Shown here: in pieces, positions 1 to 9,408 of the stretch
Layout: every line of letters starts with the position of its first letter
Numbering within the stretch: position 1 is the first letter of the stretch
Assembly: GCA_023439505.1 (NCBI GenBank)
Contig: JAEXNR010000043.1
Location: 46,307 to 110,306 of the forward strand
Direction of reading: 5' to 3'
From: Bacillota bacterium
GTDB taxonomy: Bacteria > Bacillota > Clostridia > Lachnospirales > Lachnospiraceae
Length of the DNA stretch: 64,000 nt
Position numbers and translations under genes: made by a program
The notes under the pieces: model-generated
Told to the model about the DNA's origin: nothing
Seen by the model: only the letters and a program-made list of their open reading frames with translations
The model's database searches: none

Positions 1-1
1 T

Positions 2-676
2 GTCTCCATCTCCCTTGGCTGTGCAACCAAATTTTCTCCGGAAGAAGATATCAATCAGATCATAAAGCAGGCAGATGATCTCATGTATAAAGGTAAATTA
101 CTGGAGAGTAAAAGCATAAAGAACCGGGCTGTGCAGACAATCTTAAGCACGCTTCATCAAACCTATGAAGAGGAGGCCTTCCATTCCATAAGGGTCAGTG
201 ATTTGTGCGCCAAGCTGGGAACGGCACTGCAATTGGAAAAAAGCAAAATTGATGATCTGAAATTATTAGGAACCATTCATGATATCGGTAAAGCTTCCAT
301 TGATGTAACCATATTAAAGAAATCAGAACTCTCTAAAGAAGAATATCTTATATTCCAACAGCATTCCGAGAAAGGGTACCATATCATTAGTGCATCTCCC
401 GATCTATCCTACCTGGCAGAATATGTTCTTTCCCATCATGAATCCTTTGATGGCAATGGATACCCGGGAAAGCTAAAGGGAGATCAGATCCCTTATTTTT
501 CGAGGATTCTTGCCGTTGCCAATGCTTATGATTTTCTAAAACACAAGAAGAAATTCAGTCAGCTTCTGAGCAAGGAGGAAGCTTTATCTGAACTGCTCCT
601 AAGATCGGGTACTGAACTTGACCCTGACCTGGTTGAAGTATTTGAAAAGATTGTTTATCCTTCTCTTTCGTCTTAA
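2..676 (+). CDS. GGDEF/HD-GYP domain c-di-GMP signalling protein (5' partial)
   Basis: The reading frame is open from base 2, so the gene starts before the window; an internal ATG at 83 is not the true start. The first ~35 codons read like the end of a GGDEF domain (SISLGCAT, then ADDLMYKGK). An HD-GYP domain follows: HDIGK, then HHESFDGNGYP, and GTELDP near the C-terminus. HD-GYP domains hydrolyse c-di-GMP using a metal pair, while GGDEF domains make it, so the full protein probably senses a signal and sets c-di-GMP level. The usual VADAYD motif reads VANAYD here, which may affect metal binding. The gene ends before a hairpin terminator at 711-770. The N-terminal sensory part is unseen. Confidence 0.85.
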   Translation, partial: VSISLGCATKFSPEEDINQIIKQADDLMYKGKLLESKSIKNRAVQTILSTLHQTYEEEAFHSIRVSDLCAKLGTALQLEKSKIDDLKLLGTIHDIGKASIDVTILKKSELSKEEYLIFQQHSEKGYHIISASPDLSYLAEYVLSHHESFDGNGYPGKLKGDQIPYFSRILAVANAYDFLKHKKKFSQLLSKEEALSELLLRSGTELDPDLVEVFEKIVYPSLSS

Positions 677-710
677 GAAAAAGCTTAAAATAATTGTTAC
701 TTTTTAATTA

Positions 711-770
711 AAGTGGCTGCAATCAACTCCTGTAACTGTCTAATATGCTTATTTGCAGCCACTTTTATTT
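711..770 (+). terminator. intrinsic terminator after the HD-GYP gene
   Basis: A 12-bp perfect inverted repeat (711-722 with 753-764) with a 30-base loop is followed by a T-rich tract. It separates the upstream gene from the marR operon. Bases 771-896 hold nothing else recognisable. Confidence 0.7.
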
Positions 771-896
771 TTTCTTCCTTATTCATTTGGCTGTTTTCTT
801 CTTTTATTTCCCTCTCTGTTTTCAACGAATTATCCTCTGGTAATCTTTAATTAAATTTCTATTAATTTTTCTTCCCCAAATTTAATAAAGTTATAA

Positions 897-924
897 TTGA
901 CTTAAACCATCGGTATGTTATAAT
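897..924 (+). promoter_or_regulatory. promoter of the marR-ABC exporter operon
   Basis: The -35 is TTGACT (897-902), the spacer 16 bases, and the -10 TATAAT (919-924). Transcription should start near 931, inside the palindrome at 934-945. The 930 ATG of the longest frame would therefore lie at or before the start of the transcript, which argues for translation starting at 1005. Confidence 0.75.
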
Positions 925-933
925 ACAAAATGA

Positions 934-945
934 TTAGGCGCCTAA
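934..945. promoter_or_regulatory. candidate MarR operator, TTAGGCGCCTAA
   Basis: This is a perfect 12-bp palindrome 10 bases downstream of the -10 box, overlapping the expected start of transcription. That position fits autorepression by the MarR-type regulator encoded next. The role is inferred from position and symmetry. Confidence 0.55.
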
Positions 946-1004
946 ATAAATTTATGATCATTATTTGCAATGCTTGTACTGATAAACCAAGGAGATGGAG
1001 GGAA

Positions 1005-1460
1005 ATGGCAATAGAAATCAAACAACTTCTTGAAGCTTTCTCAGAGGTTATAAAACTGGTTCATCTGCGTTCTTATCAGAACCTGGATCAATTAAAATTA
1101 TATCCGGGCCAGCCCAAATTTCTGGCTCTGATTAAGTCAAACGAAGGGTTAACACAGAAGGAGCTGTCAGAGAAGCACTTTGTGAAGCCTTCCACTATAA
1201 CTGGAATGCTCGTAAAGCTTGAAGCAAACAATTATGTCTACCGTGTTCCGGATGATACAGACAAACGCATTATGAGGGTATATCTGACCGAGGAAGGTCG
1301 TTCCTTGGCTGAGCAGTCTGAAAAATATATGTTTGAATTAACGCAAACACTATTTAGTGGCTTTACTGACGATGAGATATGTTCCTTCTTAAAACTCACT
1401 GACAAAATGAAAAAAAATCTACAGCCTCAATCAGTTCAAACTGAATGCGGGCAGGAATAA
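1005..1460 (+). CDS. MarR family transcriptional regulator
   Basis: This winged-helix repressor of about 151 residues probably controls the two ABC exporter genes that follow 31 bases later. The winged-helix region is visible (GLTQKELSEKHFVKPSTITGM, then a wing with PDDTDKRIMRVYLTEEG). The start at 1005 is preferred to the longer frame at 930 because it has an AAGGAG site at 989-994, and because the promoter and operator at 897-945 place 930 at the transcript start. MarR proteins usually bind small lipophilic ligands and release a palindromic operator; the ligand here is unknown. Confidence 0.88.
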   Translation: MAIEIKQLLEAFSEVIKLVHLRSYQNLDQLKLYPGQPKFLALIKSNEGLTQKELSEKHFVKPSTITGMLVKLEANNYVYRVPDDTDKRIMRVYLTEEGRSLAEQSEKYMFELTQTLFSGFTDDEICSFLKLTDKMKKNLQPQSVQTECGQE

Positions 1461-1491
1461 TACTTATCATATCAACAGAAAGGAATATCGT

Positions 1492-3738
1492 ATGCTTAAG
1501 CTATTCAAGTATTTAAGAAAGTCGATTGTCTCTATTATCGCTGTAGCGATCCTTTTAATCATTCAGGTTAACTGTGATCTGGCATTACCTACTTATACCT
1601 CAGACATCGTAAATGTGGGTATCATGAATGGTGGTGTTGATCGTGCGGTACCTAAGGTTCTCCGGCAATCAGAATTTGACAAAATTGTCTTGTTTATGAC
1701 GAAGGAGGAGAAAGCCTCCCTGCTTACCCACTATACCCTATGGGATCAAACCAAATCAGGGGAGGCAGACTGGTCGGATTATGTTTCAGACTATCCCCTG
1801 CTTAAATCAGAGTCCCTCTATATCTGGGATGGTAAAGATCTGGATCTTATCGAAACTATTCTTGCAGCACCGATTCTGTTAACCTATGGAATCGAAAGCG
1901 GCAGCGAACAGGCAAACACCATGAAAGAGCAGCTACTCGCAGGTATGCCACCACAAATGGTGACGGATGAAATGAAAGGTATGGATTTATTCACGCTTCT
2001 GGCCATGTTCCCGGAAGAAAACCGAACTGCTGCTGTAGCAGGCATGAGAGACTATGTTGAGAAAATGCCGGAAATGATGGTTTCCCAAACCGGATTGGCC
2101 TATCTGAAAGCAGAATATCAGGCCATCGGGATTAATGTAAATCACATTCAGACCAATTATATCTTCCAGGTGGGCGGTAAAATGATATTACTGGCCTTAT
2201 TATCCATGTTTGTCTCCGTGATTGTGACATTACTGGCTTCCCGTGTAGCCGCCAGGATGGGCCGGGATTTGAGAGGCAATGTATTCCATAAGGTATTGGC
2301 TTTTTCTAATACGGAGATGGATCATTTTTCGACTGCTTCTCTTATCACCAGAAGCACCAATGATATCCAGCAGGTTCAGATGCTTGTGGTAATGATGATA
2401 CGAATTGTCATTTATGCCCCGCTCCTGGCCTTTGGCGGTATCGCAAAAGTATTACACACCAATTCTTCCATGACCTGGGTATTGGCTGTCGGTGTTGGAG
2501 CCATCCTGACACTGATCGGTGTCCTGTTGATTATCACTATGCCAAAGTTTAAGATGATGCAAAAGCTGGTTGACCGCATCAATCTGGTAATGCGTGAAAT
2601 ACTCACCGGTCTGCCGGTTATCAGAGCCTTCAGTACGGAAGAACATGAGAAAAAGAGATTTGATAAAGCAAATGTAGATTTGACCAAGACCAACCTCTTT
2701 GTCAGCAGAGTCATGACGTTATTAATGCCCGCTCTTATGCTGATTATGAATTTAATCTCCATTCTGATTATCTGGGTAAGTGCCAATAAGATTAATGACG
2801 GAGCAATGCAGATCGGCGATATGATTGCCTTCATTCAATATACCATGCAGATTATCATGTCCTTCCTGTTGCTGACCATGATCTCCATCATTCTACCCAG
2901 AGCAGCAGTCGCAGCAAAACGTATTGATGAAGTATTATCTGAGAAAATATCCATAGAGGAACCTTCTCAGGCAGAGAACTTCAAATCAAACAAAGGCTTA
3001 TTGGAGTTTCATAACGTGTCCTTCCGATATCCGAATGCCCAGGAGGATGTATTATCCGGCATCGACTTTATAGCAAAGCCTGGTGAAACAACCGCAATTA
3101 TCGGAAGCACCGGCAGCGGTAAATCCACTTTAATCAACCTGATTCCAAGATTCTATGACATAACCGCTGGAAGTATCTTCATTGACGGTGTGGATATCCG
3201 AAAGGTGAAGCAGCATGATCTTAGAGAAAAGCTTGGTTATGTTCCGCAAAAAGGTGTGTTATTCTCCGGATCAATTGCCACTAATATCAAATTCGGCAAT
3301 CCTGAAGAATCAGATGAGGTGATGCAAAAGGCGGCAAGAATTGCCCAGGCAGCAGAGTTTATCGAAGCAAAAGACGATAAATACGAAGCCCCGATTTCCC
3401 AGGGCGGAAGTAATGTCTCCGGTGGTCAAAAGCAACGTCTTTCCATTGCGAGGGCAATCGCAAAAGATCCTGAGATCTATATCTTTGACGATAGTTTCTC
3501 TGCATTGGATTATAAAACTGACGCTGTTCTTCGCAAGACACTCAAAGAAGAACTATCAGACAGAACCATCCTCATCGTTGCACAGAGAATCAGTACCATC
3601 ATGAGTGCAGAACAGATTCTGGTTCTGGATGATGGCCGTATTGTCGGTAAGGGAACCCATAAAGAACTGTTACAAAATTGCGAAGTCTATCAGCAAATTG
3701 CTTCTTCCCAATTGTCAAAGGAGGAGTTGGAACAATGA
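1492..3738 (+). CDS. ABC exporter subunit with degenerate Walker B (heterodimer partner 1)
   Basis: A half-exporter of 748 residues: membrane domain, then nucleotide-binding domain. A hydrophobic helix at about 10-30 is followed by an unusually long, soluble extracytoplasmic insertion (about 45-225) before helix 2. Walker A is GSTGSGKST (~538-546) and the signature is VSGGQ (~643). Walker B reads IYIFDDSFSALD, with Asp where catalytic Glu is expected. Its partner has the opposite defect (signature VSQGQ), so the pair should form one degenerate and one competent ATP site, as in TM287/288 and BmrCD-type exporters. The stop overlaps the partner's start (ATGA). The substrate is unknown, probably a drug or lipid. 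Confidence 0.9.
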   Translation: MLKLFKYLRKSIVSIIAVAILLIIQVNCDLALPTYTSDIVNVGIMNGGVDRAVPKVLRQSEFDKIVLFMTKEEKASLLTHYTLWDQTKSGEADWSDYVSDYPLLKSESLYIWDGKDLDLIETILAAPILLTYGIESGSEQANTMKEQLLAGMPPQMVTDEMKGMDLFTLLAMFPEENRTAAVAGMRDYVEKMPEMMVSQTGLAYLKAEYQAIGINVNHIQTNYIFQVGGKMILLALLSMFVSVIVTLLASRVAARMGRDLRGNVFHKVLAFSNTEMDHFSTASLITRSTNDIQQVQMLVVMMIRIVIYAPLLAFGGIAKVLHTNSSMTWVLAVGVGAILTLIGVLLIITMPKFKMMQKLVDRINLVMREILTGLPVIRAFSTEEHEKKRFDKANVDLTKTNLFVSRVMTLLMPALMLIMNLISILIIWVSANKINDGAMQIGDMIAFIQYTMQIIMSFLLLTMISIILPRAAVAAKRIDEVLSEKISIEEPSQAENFKSNKGLLEFHNVSFRYPNAQEDVLSGIDFIAKPGETTAIIGSTGSGKSTLINLIPRFYDITAGSIFIDGVDIRKVKQHDLREKLGYVPQKGVLFSGSIATNIKFGNPEESDEVMQKAARIAQAAEFIEAKDDKYEAPISQGGSNVSGGQKQRLSIARAIAKDPEIYIFDDSFSALDYKTDAVLRKTLKEELSDRTILIVAQRISTIMSAEQILVLDDGRIVGKGTHKELLQNCEVYQQIASSQLSKEELEQ

Positions 3739-5609
3739 GTAATGAAGAAATAAAATCATCAAACAAAGCACCCGGTCAAAGAAGAGGTATGATGGGACAT
3801 GGCGGTGGTCCCGGTGGAATGGGAAGTCCGGTGGAAAAAGCAAAAGATTTTAAAGGCACGATGAGCAAGCTGGTAAAATACCTCTCCCTTTATAAAATCA
3901 GATTTATTATCGTATTCTTGTTTGCTATCGGCAGTACCATATTTACTGTTGTCGGACCGACCATTATGGGGAATGCCACAGATGAAATTGTAGACGGTAT
4001 TGTTAATAAAATCGGGGGCGGAAGCGGAATTAACTTTGATGCTTTAGCAAAGATAATCATTACAATTGTCTGTCTTTACGGAGCCAGCTTTGTTTTTTCC
4101 TTTATTCAGGGATTAATCACAACCGATATCACTCAAAAGGTAACCTATCGGTTCAGAAGGGAAATTTCCGAAAAGATCCATCGTATGCCGATGAATTACT
4201 TTGATACGATGAATCACGGTGAAATCCTTTCCAGAGTTACAAACGATGTTGATACCCTTAACCAGAGTTTAAATCAGAGTTTGTCACAGTTTATCACCTC
4301 CATCGTAATGATTGTGGGCGTGTTGATCATGATGTTTCGTATCAATGTTGTAATGACCCTTATGGCATTGCTCATTGTTCCGGTATCCGTCGTTTTTGTT
4401 GGGTTCGTTATGAAGAACTCCCAAAAATATTTCCGTCAGCAGCAGGAATACTTAGGCCACGTTAACGGTCAGGTTGAAGAAGTGTACGGCGGACATAATA
4501 TTGTTAAAGTATTCAACCGGGAAGATAATGCCATTAAGGAATTTGATCATAACAATGCAAAATTATATGAATCCGCATGGAAATCACAGTTTCTATCCGG
4601 CTTGATGTTTCCCGTAATGCAGTTTGTCGGGAATCTCGGATATGTAGGCGTGGCAATCCTGGGTGGTTATTTATCCGTACACGGCAAGATTAAGATCGGA
4701 CAGATACAGTCCTTCTTCCAATATGTACGTAACTTCACCCAACCGATCACACAGCTTTCCCAGGTTGCGAATATGTTTCAGTCCACTGCCGCAGCCGCAG
4801 AGAGAGTATTTCAGTTTCTTGGTGAGGCTGAGGAATTGCCTACCACCGATGCTCCTTTATCCACAGATGCACTACGAGGTGAAGTAGAATTTAAGCATGT
4901 TCATTTTGGCTACAACCCGGAGAAGATTATCATCAACGATTTCAGCGCCAGGATTAAGGACGGTCAGAAAATTGCCATCGTCGGTCCTACCGGTGCAGGT
5001 AAAACCACCATGGTAAAATTGTTGATGCGTTTCTATGAGATTAACAGCGGTGAGATTCTGATTGACGGACATAATACCAGAGACTTTGAACGTGGTGAGT
5101 TACGTAAGATGTTTGGTATGGTATTACAGGATACCTGGTTATTTAACGGCAGTATCATGGAAAATATTCGTTATAGTAAATTAGATGCTACGGATGAGGA
5201 AGTTATCAAAGCTGCCAAGGCTGCCCATGTTCACAGATTTATCCAAACACTGCCTGACGGATATCAAATGGTATTAAATGAAGAGGCCAACAATGTATCT
5301 CAGGGCCAAAAGCAGCTGCTCACCATCGCACGTGCTATTTTGGCAGATCCCAAAATTCTTATTTTGGATGAAGCCACCAGCTCCGTTGATACCAGAACTG
5401 AAATTATGATTCAGAGAGCCATGGATAGCCTGATGAAAGGCCGTACCAGCTTTATCATCGCACACCGGCTTTCCACCATCCGGGACGCAGATTTAATCCT
5501 GGTTATGAACGAAGGTGACATTGTAGAACAGGGCAATCATGAAGAACTGTTAGCAAAAGACGGCTTCTATGCCAAATTGTACAACTCACAATTCGAAAAG
5601 AGTGCATAA
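3735..5609 (+). CDS. ABC exporter subunit with degenerate signature motif (heterodimer partner 2)
   Basis: A 624-residue half-exporter. The start at 3735 (AAGGAGGAG at 3717-3725) is preferred to a longer frame at 3678 because it gives a clean ATGA coupling to the upstream gene. A flexible Gly/Met-rich N-terminus precedes six membrane helices. Walker A is GPTGAGKTT (~417-425) and Walker B is ILILDEATSSVD (~541-552) with the catalytic Glu intact. The signature reads VSQGQ (~520) instead of LSGGQ. The competent ATP site of the dimer therefore uses this Walker B with the VSGGQ of partner 1. Controlled by the upstream MarR. Confidence 0.92.
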   Translation: MSNEEIKSSNKAPGQRRGMMGHGGGPGGMGSPVEKAKDFKGTMSKLVKYLSLYKIRFIIVFLFAIGSTIFTVVGPTIMGNATDEIVDGIVNKIGGGSGINFDALAKIIITIVCLYGASFVFSFIQGLITTDITQKVTYRFRREISEKIHRMPMNYFDTMNHGEILSRVTNDVDTLNQSLNQSLSQFITSIVMIVGVLIMMFRINVVMTLMALLIVPVSVVFVGFVMKNSQKYFRQQQEYLGHVNGQVEEVYGGHNIVKVFNREDNAIKEFDHNNAKLYESAWKSQFLSGLMFPVMQFVGNLGYVGVAILGGYLSVHGKIKIGQIQSFFQYVRNFTQPITQLSQVANMFQSTAAAAERVFQFLGEAEELPTTDAPLSTDALRGEVEFKHVHFGYNPEKIIINDFSARIKDGQKIAIVGPTGAGKTTMVKLLMRFYEINSGEILIDGHNTRDFERGELRKMFGMVLQDTWLFNGSIMENIRYSKLDATDEEVIKAAKAAHVHRFIQTLPDGYQMVLNEEANNVSQGQKQLLTIARAILADPKILILDEATSSVDTRTEIMIQRAMDSLMKGRTSFIIAHRLSTIRDADLILVMNEGDIVEQGNHEELLAKDGFYAKLYNSQFEKSA

Positions 5610-5630
5610 GCAGCTTACTTGTTATAAATA

Positions 5631-5704
5631 AAACTGCCTCAATTACAGCAATTTGCCGATATCACTCCTGTCCGATCCGGCTATCCTGTAATATGAGGCA
5701 GTTT
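5631..5704. terminator. bidirectional terminator between exporter operon and esterase
   Basis: The outer stem of 11 bp (5631-5641 with 5694-5704) continues into an inner 7-bp stem (5642-5648 with 5686-5692). T-rich bases follow on the plus strand and A-rich bases precede it, so it can end both convergent transcripts. Confidence 0.75.
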
Positions 5705-5743
5705 CTTATTCCTAGACTCCTATCTATGGTAAATCGTTTTAAA

Positions 5744-6544
5744 TCAGGCCTCCCCGTCTTCCTTTAATGGGAGCCACTTTAATACTGTCCGGATCTTCTC
5801 ATCCCAATAGCACCATTGATGATCACCTGCAGACTCCTCATAGGTAATGTCATATCCGAGACCGGTTAACAGCTCCTTCGCGGTCTTGTTCTGCTGATAC
5901 AGGAAATCCTCCGTACCGCACCAGATATAAATCTTTGGCAGGGGTTTCCCGCTTTCTTTCAGCCGCTTGGCCGCTGCCATAAGATCATTATCTGAATGTT
6001 CCATCTCATCTGCGCTGCCAAAGATAAGACCAAACAGATTCCGGTGATTTGGAATGGTGTTATCCCGTAAACCCGAGGCCATATCAAGTGCTCCTGATAA
6101 GGAAGCGACCGCACCAAAGGTTTCCGGGGCCAGAAGGCCTAATTTCAGTGCACCATATCCGCCCATTGAAAGTCCGGCAGCAAAGGTGTCTTCTCTTCGC
6201 ATGGACATATTAGGGAAAAAATCTCTGCATATTTCAGGAAGTTCCCTTGACACAAAGGTCCAGTAATCCAGTCCGTACTTCATATCGCTGTAGAAGCTCA
6301 GATGTACAGCCGGCATAACCACTGCGATACCCAACTCACTGGCATACCGCTCGATGGAAGTTCTCCTCTGCCATATGGTATGATCATCGCTCATACCGTG
6401 AAGTAAATACAGCACAGGATATTTTCCATCCCTGCGCTCTCCGTCCATACCGATCTGACCTCTGGTTCTCTGTGGCAGAATCACATCCATGTTCATCGAC
6501 ATTCCCAGTACCTCTGAAAAAAAGTTTACATGCATCAATGCCAT
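5744..6544 (-). CDS. alpha/beta-hydrolase esterase (tributyrin esterase / FrmB-like)
   Basis: A 266-residue esterase of the EstA/FrmB/Ag85-like family. The nucleophile elbow is GLSMGGYG (Ser126), the acid is Asp213 (CGTEDFLY) and the base His242 (GDHQWCYWDE). An early LLHGMSDDHTIW segment supplies the oxyanion region. The family hydrolyses short-chain acyl esters such as tributyrin or acetylated phenolics and sugars. There is no signal peptide, so it acts in the cytoplasm. The start is supported by GGAGGT about 10 bases upstream. It stands alone and converges on the exporter operon. Confidence 0.85.
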   Translation of the reverse strand: MALMHVNFFSEVLGMSMNMDVILPQRTRGQIGMDGERRDGKYPVLYLLHGMSDDHTIWQRRTSIERYASELGIAVVMPAVHLSFYSDMKYGLDYWTFVSRELPEICRDFFPNMSMRREDTFAAGLSMGGYGALKLGLLAPETFGAVASLSGALDMASGLRDNTIPNHRNLFGLIFGSADEMEHSDNDLMAAAKRLKESGKPLPKIYIWCGTEDFLYQQNKTAKELLTGLGYDITYEESAGDHQWCYWDEKIRTVLKWLPLKEDGEA

Positions 6545-6676
6545 AATTAATTTACCTCCATTTACATTATGTTTTATCTATAAGCAGTGAAAAAATCATA
6601 CATGCAAAATTTGCATATATCAGCCTTGCACCCTTCCTCAGCGTATCTATTTTCATATGGAAATTCACGCAAGAAA

Positions 6677-6721
6677 AGAGTATCCGGGCCCTGCTTCCTT
6701 CTTATCATGCCAGGATACTCT
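6677..6721 (-). terminator. terminator of the phosphoribosyltransferase-like gene
   Basis: A 9-bp inverted repeat (6677-6685 with 6713-6721) lies about 60 bases past the stop at 6783. A short T-rich tail follows on the minus strand. Confidence 0.55.
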
Positions 6722-6782
6722 GATCATTTACTTATCTCATTCATTTCATAATCTCACTTGATCCAATTACTCATTGCTTCTT

Positions 6783-7424
6783 CTATAGCTTATTATATCC
6801 ATTGCCATTCACAATTGCTTCCAGCCGCTGCTTCTTCTGGCACATCGGGCAATCTCCCGCAGAATAACTCCTATAGTCCGGCAAATCCTTTTCATTGAAA
6901 ATAGAATGTACCTTGATCCCTTCCACCTGACTTACTGCACTGAAGATGGCACTGATTCCTTCCACCTTACCCTGGTAATAGCTGATACACTCAACACTCT
7001 TTTTCAGAGTGTCACCTGTGGTGGCGGAACCTGTCATTAAAATAATATGCTTCCCATTGATGGTACTCAAGGTATTTTCCATAAAAGTCATCTGCCCACT
7101 GGTATTAAACTCCGGTGTGACAATATAAATCGTCTGATGCATATTCATAGACATGATACCGGCAGAACTGAGTTCCCTGGCTAAGAAGGCTCCGATTACC
7201 TGACATCCCTCCAGACATACTATGGTATCCACAATGGTACTGTTTACATACTGCCGCGCCATTTCCCTGGCAGCCTCCTCGGCTTCATTTTGTCTGTTTT
7301 TCAGATTCATCAGATCAATATACTGATTAATATGGGAACTACTGGTTGCAAAATGCCCGGGTATTACCTTCATGGCGATTTTCTTATTCATTGATGCATA
7401 GATCTTAATTGCTCTGCTTTCCAT
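6783..7424 (-). CDS. orotate phosphoribosyltransferase-like protein with C-terminal CxxC
   Basis: A 213-residue protein resembling type I phosphoribosyltransferases. VCLEGCQVIGAFLARELSSA (69-88) fits the second core strand and helix, and IILMTGSATTGDTL (127-140) occupies the PRPP-loop position. That loop lacks the usual pair of acidic residues (it reads MTGSATTG), so catalysis may be altered. The C-terminus has a CPMC pair (192/195), possibly binding metal. The start at 7424 has AAGGGGG just upstream; a longer frame to 7451 lacks a site. Single-gene unit with its own promoter. Substrate not assignable; a regulatory or salvage role is possible. Confidence 0.6.
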   Translation of the reverse strand: MESRAIKIYASMNKKIAMKVIPGHFATSSSHINQYIDLMNLKNRQNEAEEAAREMARQYVNSTIVDTIVCLEGCQVIGAFLARELSSAGIMSMNMHQTIYIVTPEFNTSGQMTFMENTLSTINGKHIILMTGSATTGDTLKKSVECISYYQGKVEGISAIFSAVSQVEGIKVHSIFNEKDLPDYRSYSAGDCPMCQKKQRLEAIVNGNGYNKL

Positions 7425-7488
7425 TTGATTACCCCCTTTGTGAGTGCTCAAAACCGATCATGAAATTAAAAAACCAATATATACCTAT

Positions 7489-7517
7489 ATTATAATCCCG
7501 TCCCTGATATTATACAA
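7489..7517 (-). promoter_or_regulatory. promoter of the phosphoribosyltransferase-like gene
   Basis: The -35 is TTGTAT (7512-7517), the spacer 17 bases, and the -10 TATAAT (7489-7494), reading leftward. The leader is about 55 bases. Confidence 0.6.
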
Positions 7518-7544
7518 GTTTTTCCTGTCCATACATATAGAATT

Positions 7545-9368
7545 TCAGCAGCCTTGTTTTGAAGCCTCGATCTGCTCCGCCAGATCATTCAGATAAACCC
7601 AACGATCCATCTTTTCTTCCAGTGCCTGCTCCAGCCCCTCTTTTTCCTTCATCAACTCATTCAACCTGGTATAATCGGCAGATGCTTTTGCCATCTGTGT
7701 ATCAATATTGGTGATCTTCTCTTCCAGATCCCCGATATCCTGATCAATGGTATCATATTCTTTCTGTTCCTGATAACTAAACTTTCTTTTTGTATCTTTT
7801 TGCTTCCAGGAGGCTCTTCCTTCTGTTTTCTTATCTTCTCCGGGAGGATTCGTCCTTTTATCCTGTCCGGTCATCTCTTCTCTCTTACTCTTTGTCTCCT
7901 TATAGTCGGTAAAATTCCCCTCATACTGCAAGATTGTCCCGTCTCCCTCGAAGGCAAAGATTCTGGTTGCAATCTTATCCAGAAAATACCGGTCATGAGA
8001 AACTGTGACAACAATACCCGGGAAGGACTCCAGATAATCTTCCAAAATCGTAAGGGTCTGAATATCCAGATCGTTGGTAGGCTCATCCAGTATAAGAATA
8101 TTGGGTGCCTCCATCAATACCTTTAACAGATACAGCCTTCTCTTCTCGCCACCGGACAGCTTTGAGATTAATGTATATTGCATTGATCCGGTAAATAAGA
8201 ACTTCTCACACATCTGCGACGCAGTTGCCGTTCCCTGTTCCGTCTGTATATACTCTGCCGTGTCCCTGATGTAATCAATGACCTTCAGAGTTTCATCCAT
8301 ATACTCATTTTCCTGTGAGAAATAGCCGGCTTTTATTGTAGTCCCCGTATCAATACTGCCACTGTCCGGAGGAATTTTCCCTGTCAGAATATTTAACAAA
8401 GTAGATTTCCCGCAGCCGTTGGGGCCGATGATGCCGATCCGGTCTCCCGGTAACAGGATATACGTAAATTCGCTGATCAGCTTCTTATCATCAAAGGCCT
8501 TTGAGATTCCACTCAGCTCAATGGTCTTCCTGCCAAGGCGGGAAGATAATGAACTGATTTCAACCTTAGCATCCGCCTCAATGCCCTTTCGGTCTCTTAG
8601 TTCCTCAAAACGCTGGATATGTGCCTTCTGTTTGGTAGATCTGGCCCTTGCACCTCGCTGCATCCATTCAAGTTCCACACGAAACAGACTTTTTGCTTTT
8701 CTCTCTGTGGCCAAAAGCACATCCTCCCGTTCCGCTTTTAACTCCAGAAATTTGGAGTAATTACCGATATAAGAGTAAATGCTTCCCTTGTCTATTTCTA
8801 TGATCTTATTTGTAACTTTATCTAGAAAGTATCTGTCATGGGTAATCATAACAAATGCCCCCTGGTATTTCCTTAAATACTCTTCCAGCCATTCGGCCAT
8901 CTCATGATCCAGATGATTCGTCGGCTCGTCAAGTACCAGTATCTCTGCAGGAGTCAATAAAGTCCGAACCAGTGCTACCCGCTTCTTCTGTCCTCCGGAC
9001 AGATATCCGGGGGTGATGGAAGTATCGGCAATCCCAAGCTTTATTAACATGGCATTTGCTTCCCCTTCCAGATTGCGATACTCTTCTTCGGCTTTCTGAT
9101 TCTGCACAACATTCTGAAGTATGGATAAGCTGTCATCAAAGACCGGGGTTTGCGCAAGGTAAGCGATACGAACCTTCTTTCCCTTTGTGATCGTTCCCTG
9201 ATCCGGCTCCTCAAGACCCGCGATTATTTTTAAAAGAGTGGACTTTCCTGTGCCGTTAATTCCAATTACACCAATTTTATCCCCTTCATTAATTCCAAGA
9301 CTAATATTATCAAACAGCATCCGCTCCGTATAGCTTTTGCTCATATATTCAATTGTTAATAAATTCAT
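7545..9368 (-). CDS. uup: ABC-F family ATPase, Uup-type
   Basis: A 607-residue soluble protein with two ABC domains and no membrane segments. Walker A motifs are GINGTGKST and GPNGCGKST, signatures LSGGQKKR and LSGGEKRR, and Walker B motifs ILVLDEPTNHLD and ILILDEPTNDLD. The linker has a basic ARSTKQKAH stretch. The C-terminus is a charged coiled coil of about 80 residues, which is the Uup subtype feature that binds branched DNA or the ribosome. ABC-F proteins act at the ribosomal E site; Uup affects ribosome function and transposon excision. The ATG at 9368 is preferred to the longer frame (9467), which would span the promoter at 9409-9437. Confidence 0.88.
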   Translation of the reverse strand: MNLLTIEYMSKSYTERMLFDNISLGINEGDKIGVIGINGTGKSTLLKIIAGLEEPDQGTITKGKKVRIAYLAQTPVFDDSLSILQNVVQNQKAEEEYRNLEGEANAMLIKLGIADTSITPGYLSGGQKKRVALVRTLLTPAEILVLDEPTNHLDHEMAEWLEEYLRKYQGAFVMITHDRYFLDKVTNKIIEIDKGSIYSYIGNYSKFLELKAEREDVLLATERKAKSLFRVELEWMQRGARARSTKQKAHIQRFEELRDRKGIEADAKVEISSLSSRLGRKTIELSGISKAFDDKKLISEFTYILLPGDRIGIIGPNGCGKSTLLNILTGKIPPDSGSIDTGTTIKAGYFSQENEYMDETLKVIDYIRDTAEYIQTEQGTATASQMCEKFLFTGSMQYTLISKLSGGEKRRLYLLKVLMEAPNILILDEPTNDLDIQTLTILEDYLESFPGIVVTVSHDRYFLDKIATRIFAFEGDGTILQYEGNFTDYKETKSKREEMTGQDKRTNPPGEDKKTEGRASWKQKDTKRKFSYQEQKEYDTIDQDIGDLEEKITNIDTQMAKASADYTRLNELMKEKEGLEQALEEKMDRWVYLNDLAEQIEASKQGC

Positions 9369-9408
9369 GACAATCGGAACCTTTCTCAGTATTTTTCTAT
9401 GCCTGATT

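Noticed and set aside
930..1004. Longer MarR start at 930
   Set aside because: It lies 6 bases after the -10 box and at or before the expected start of transcription, and has no ribosome site; 1005 has one.
2412..2834. Minus-strand ORF inside the ABC exporter gene
   Set aside because: Shadow of a strongly supported coding frame, without a ribosome site or domain.
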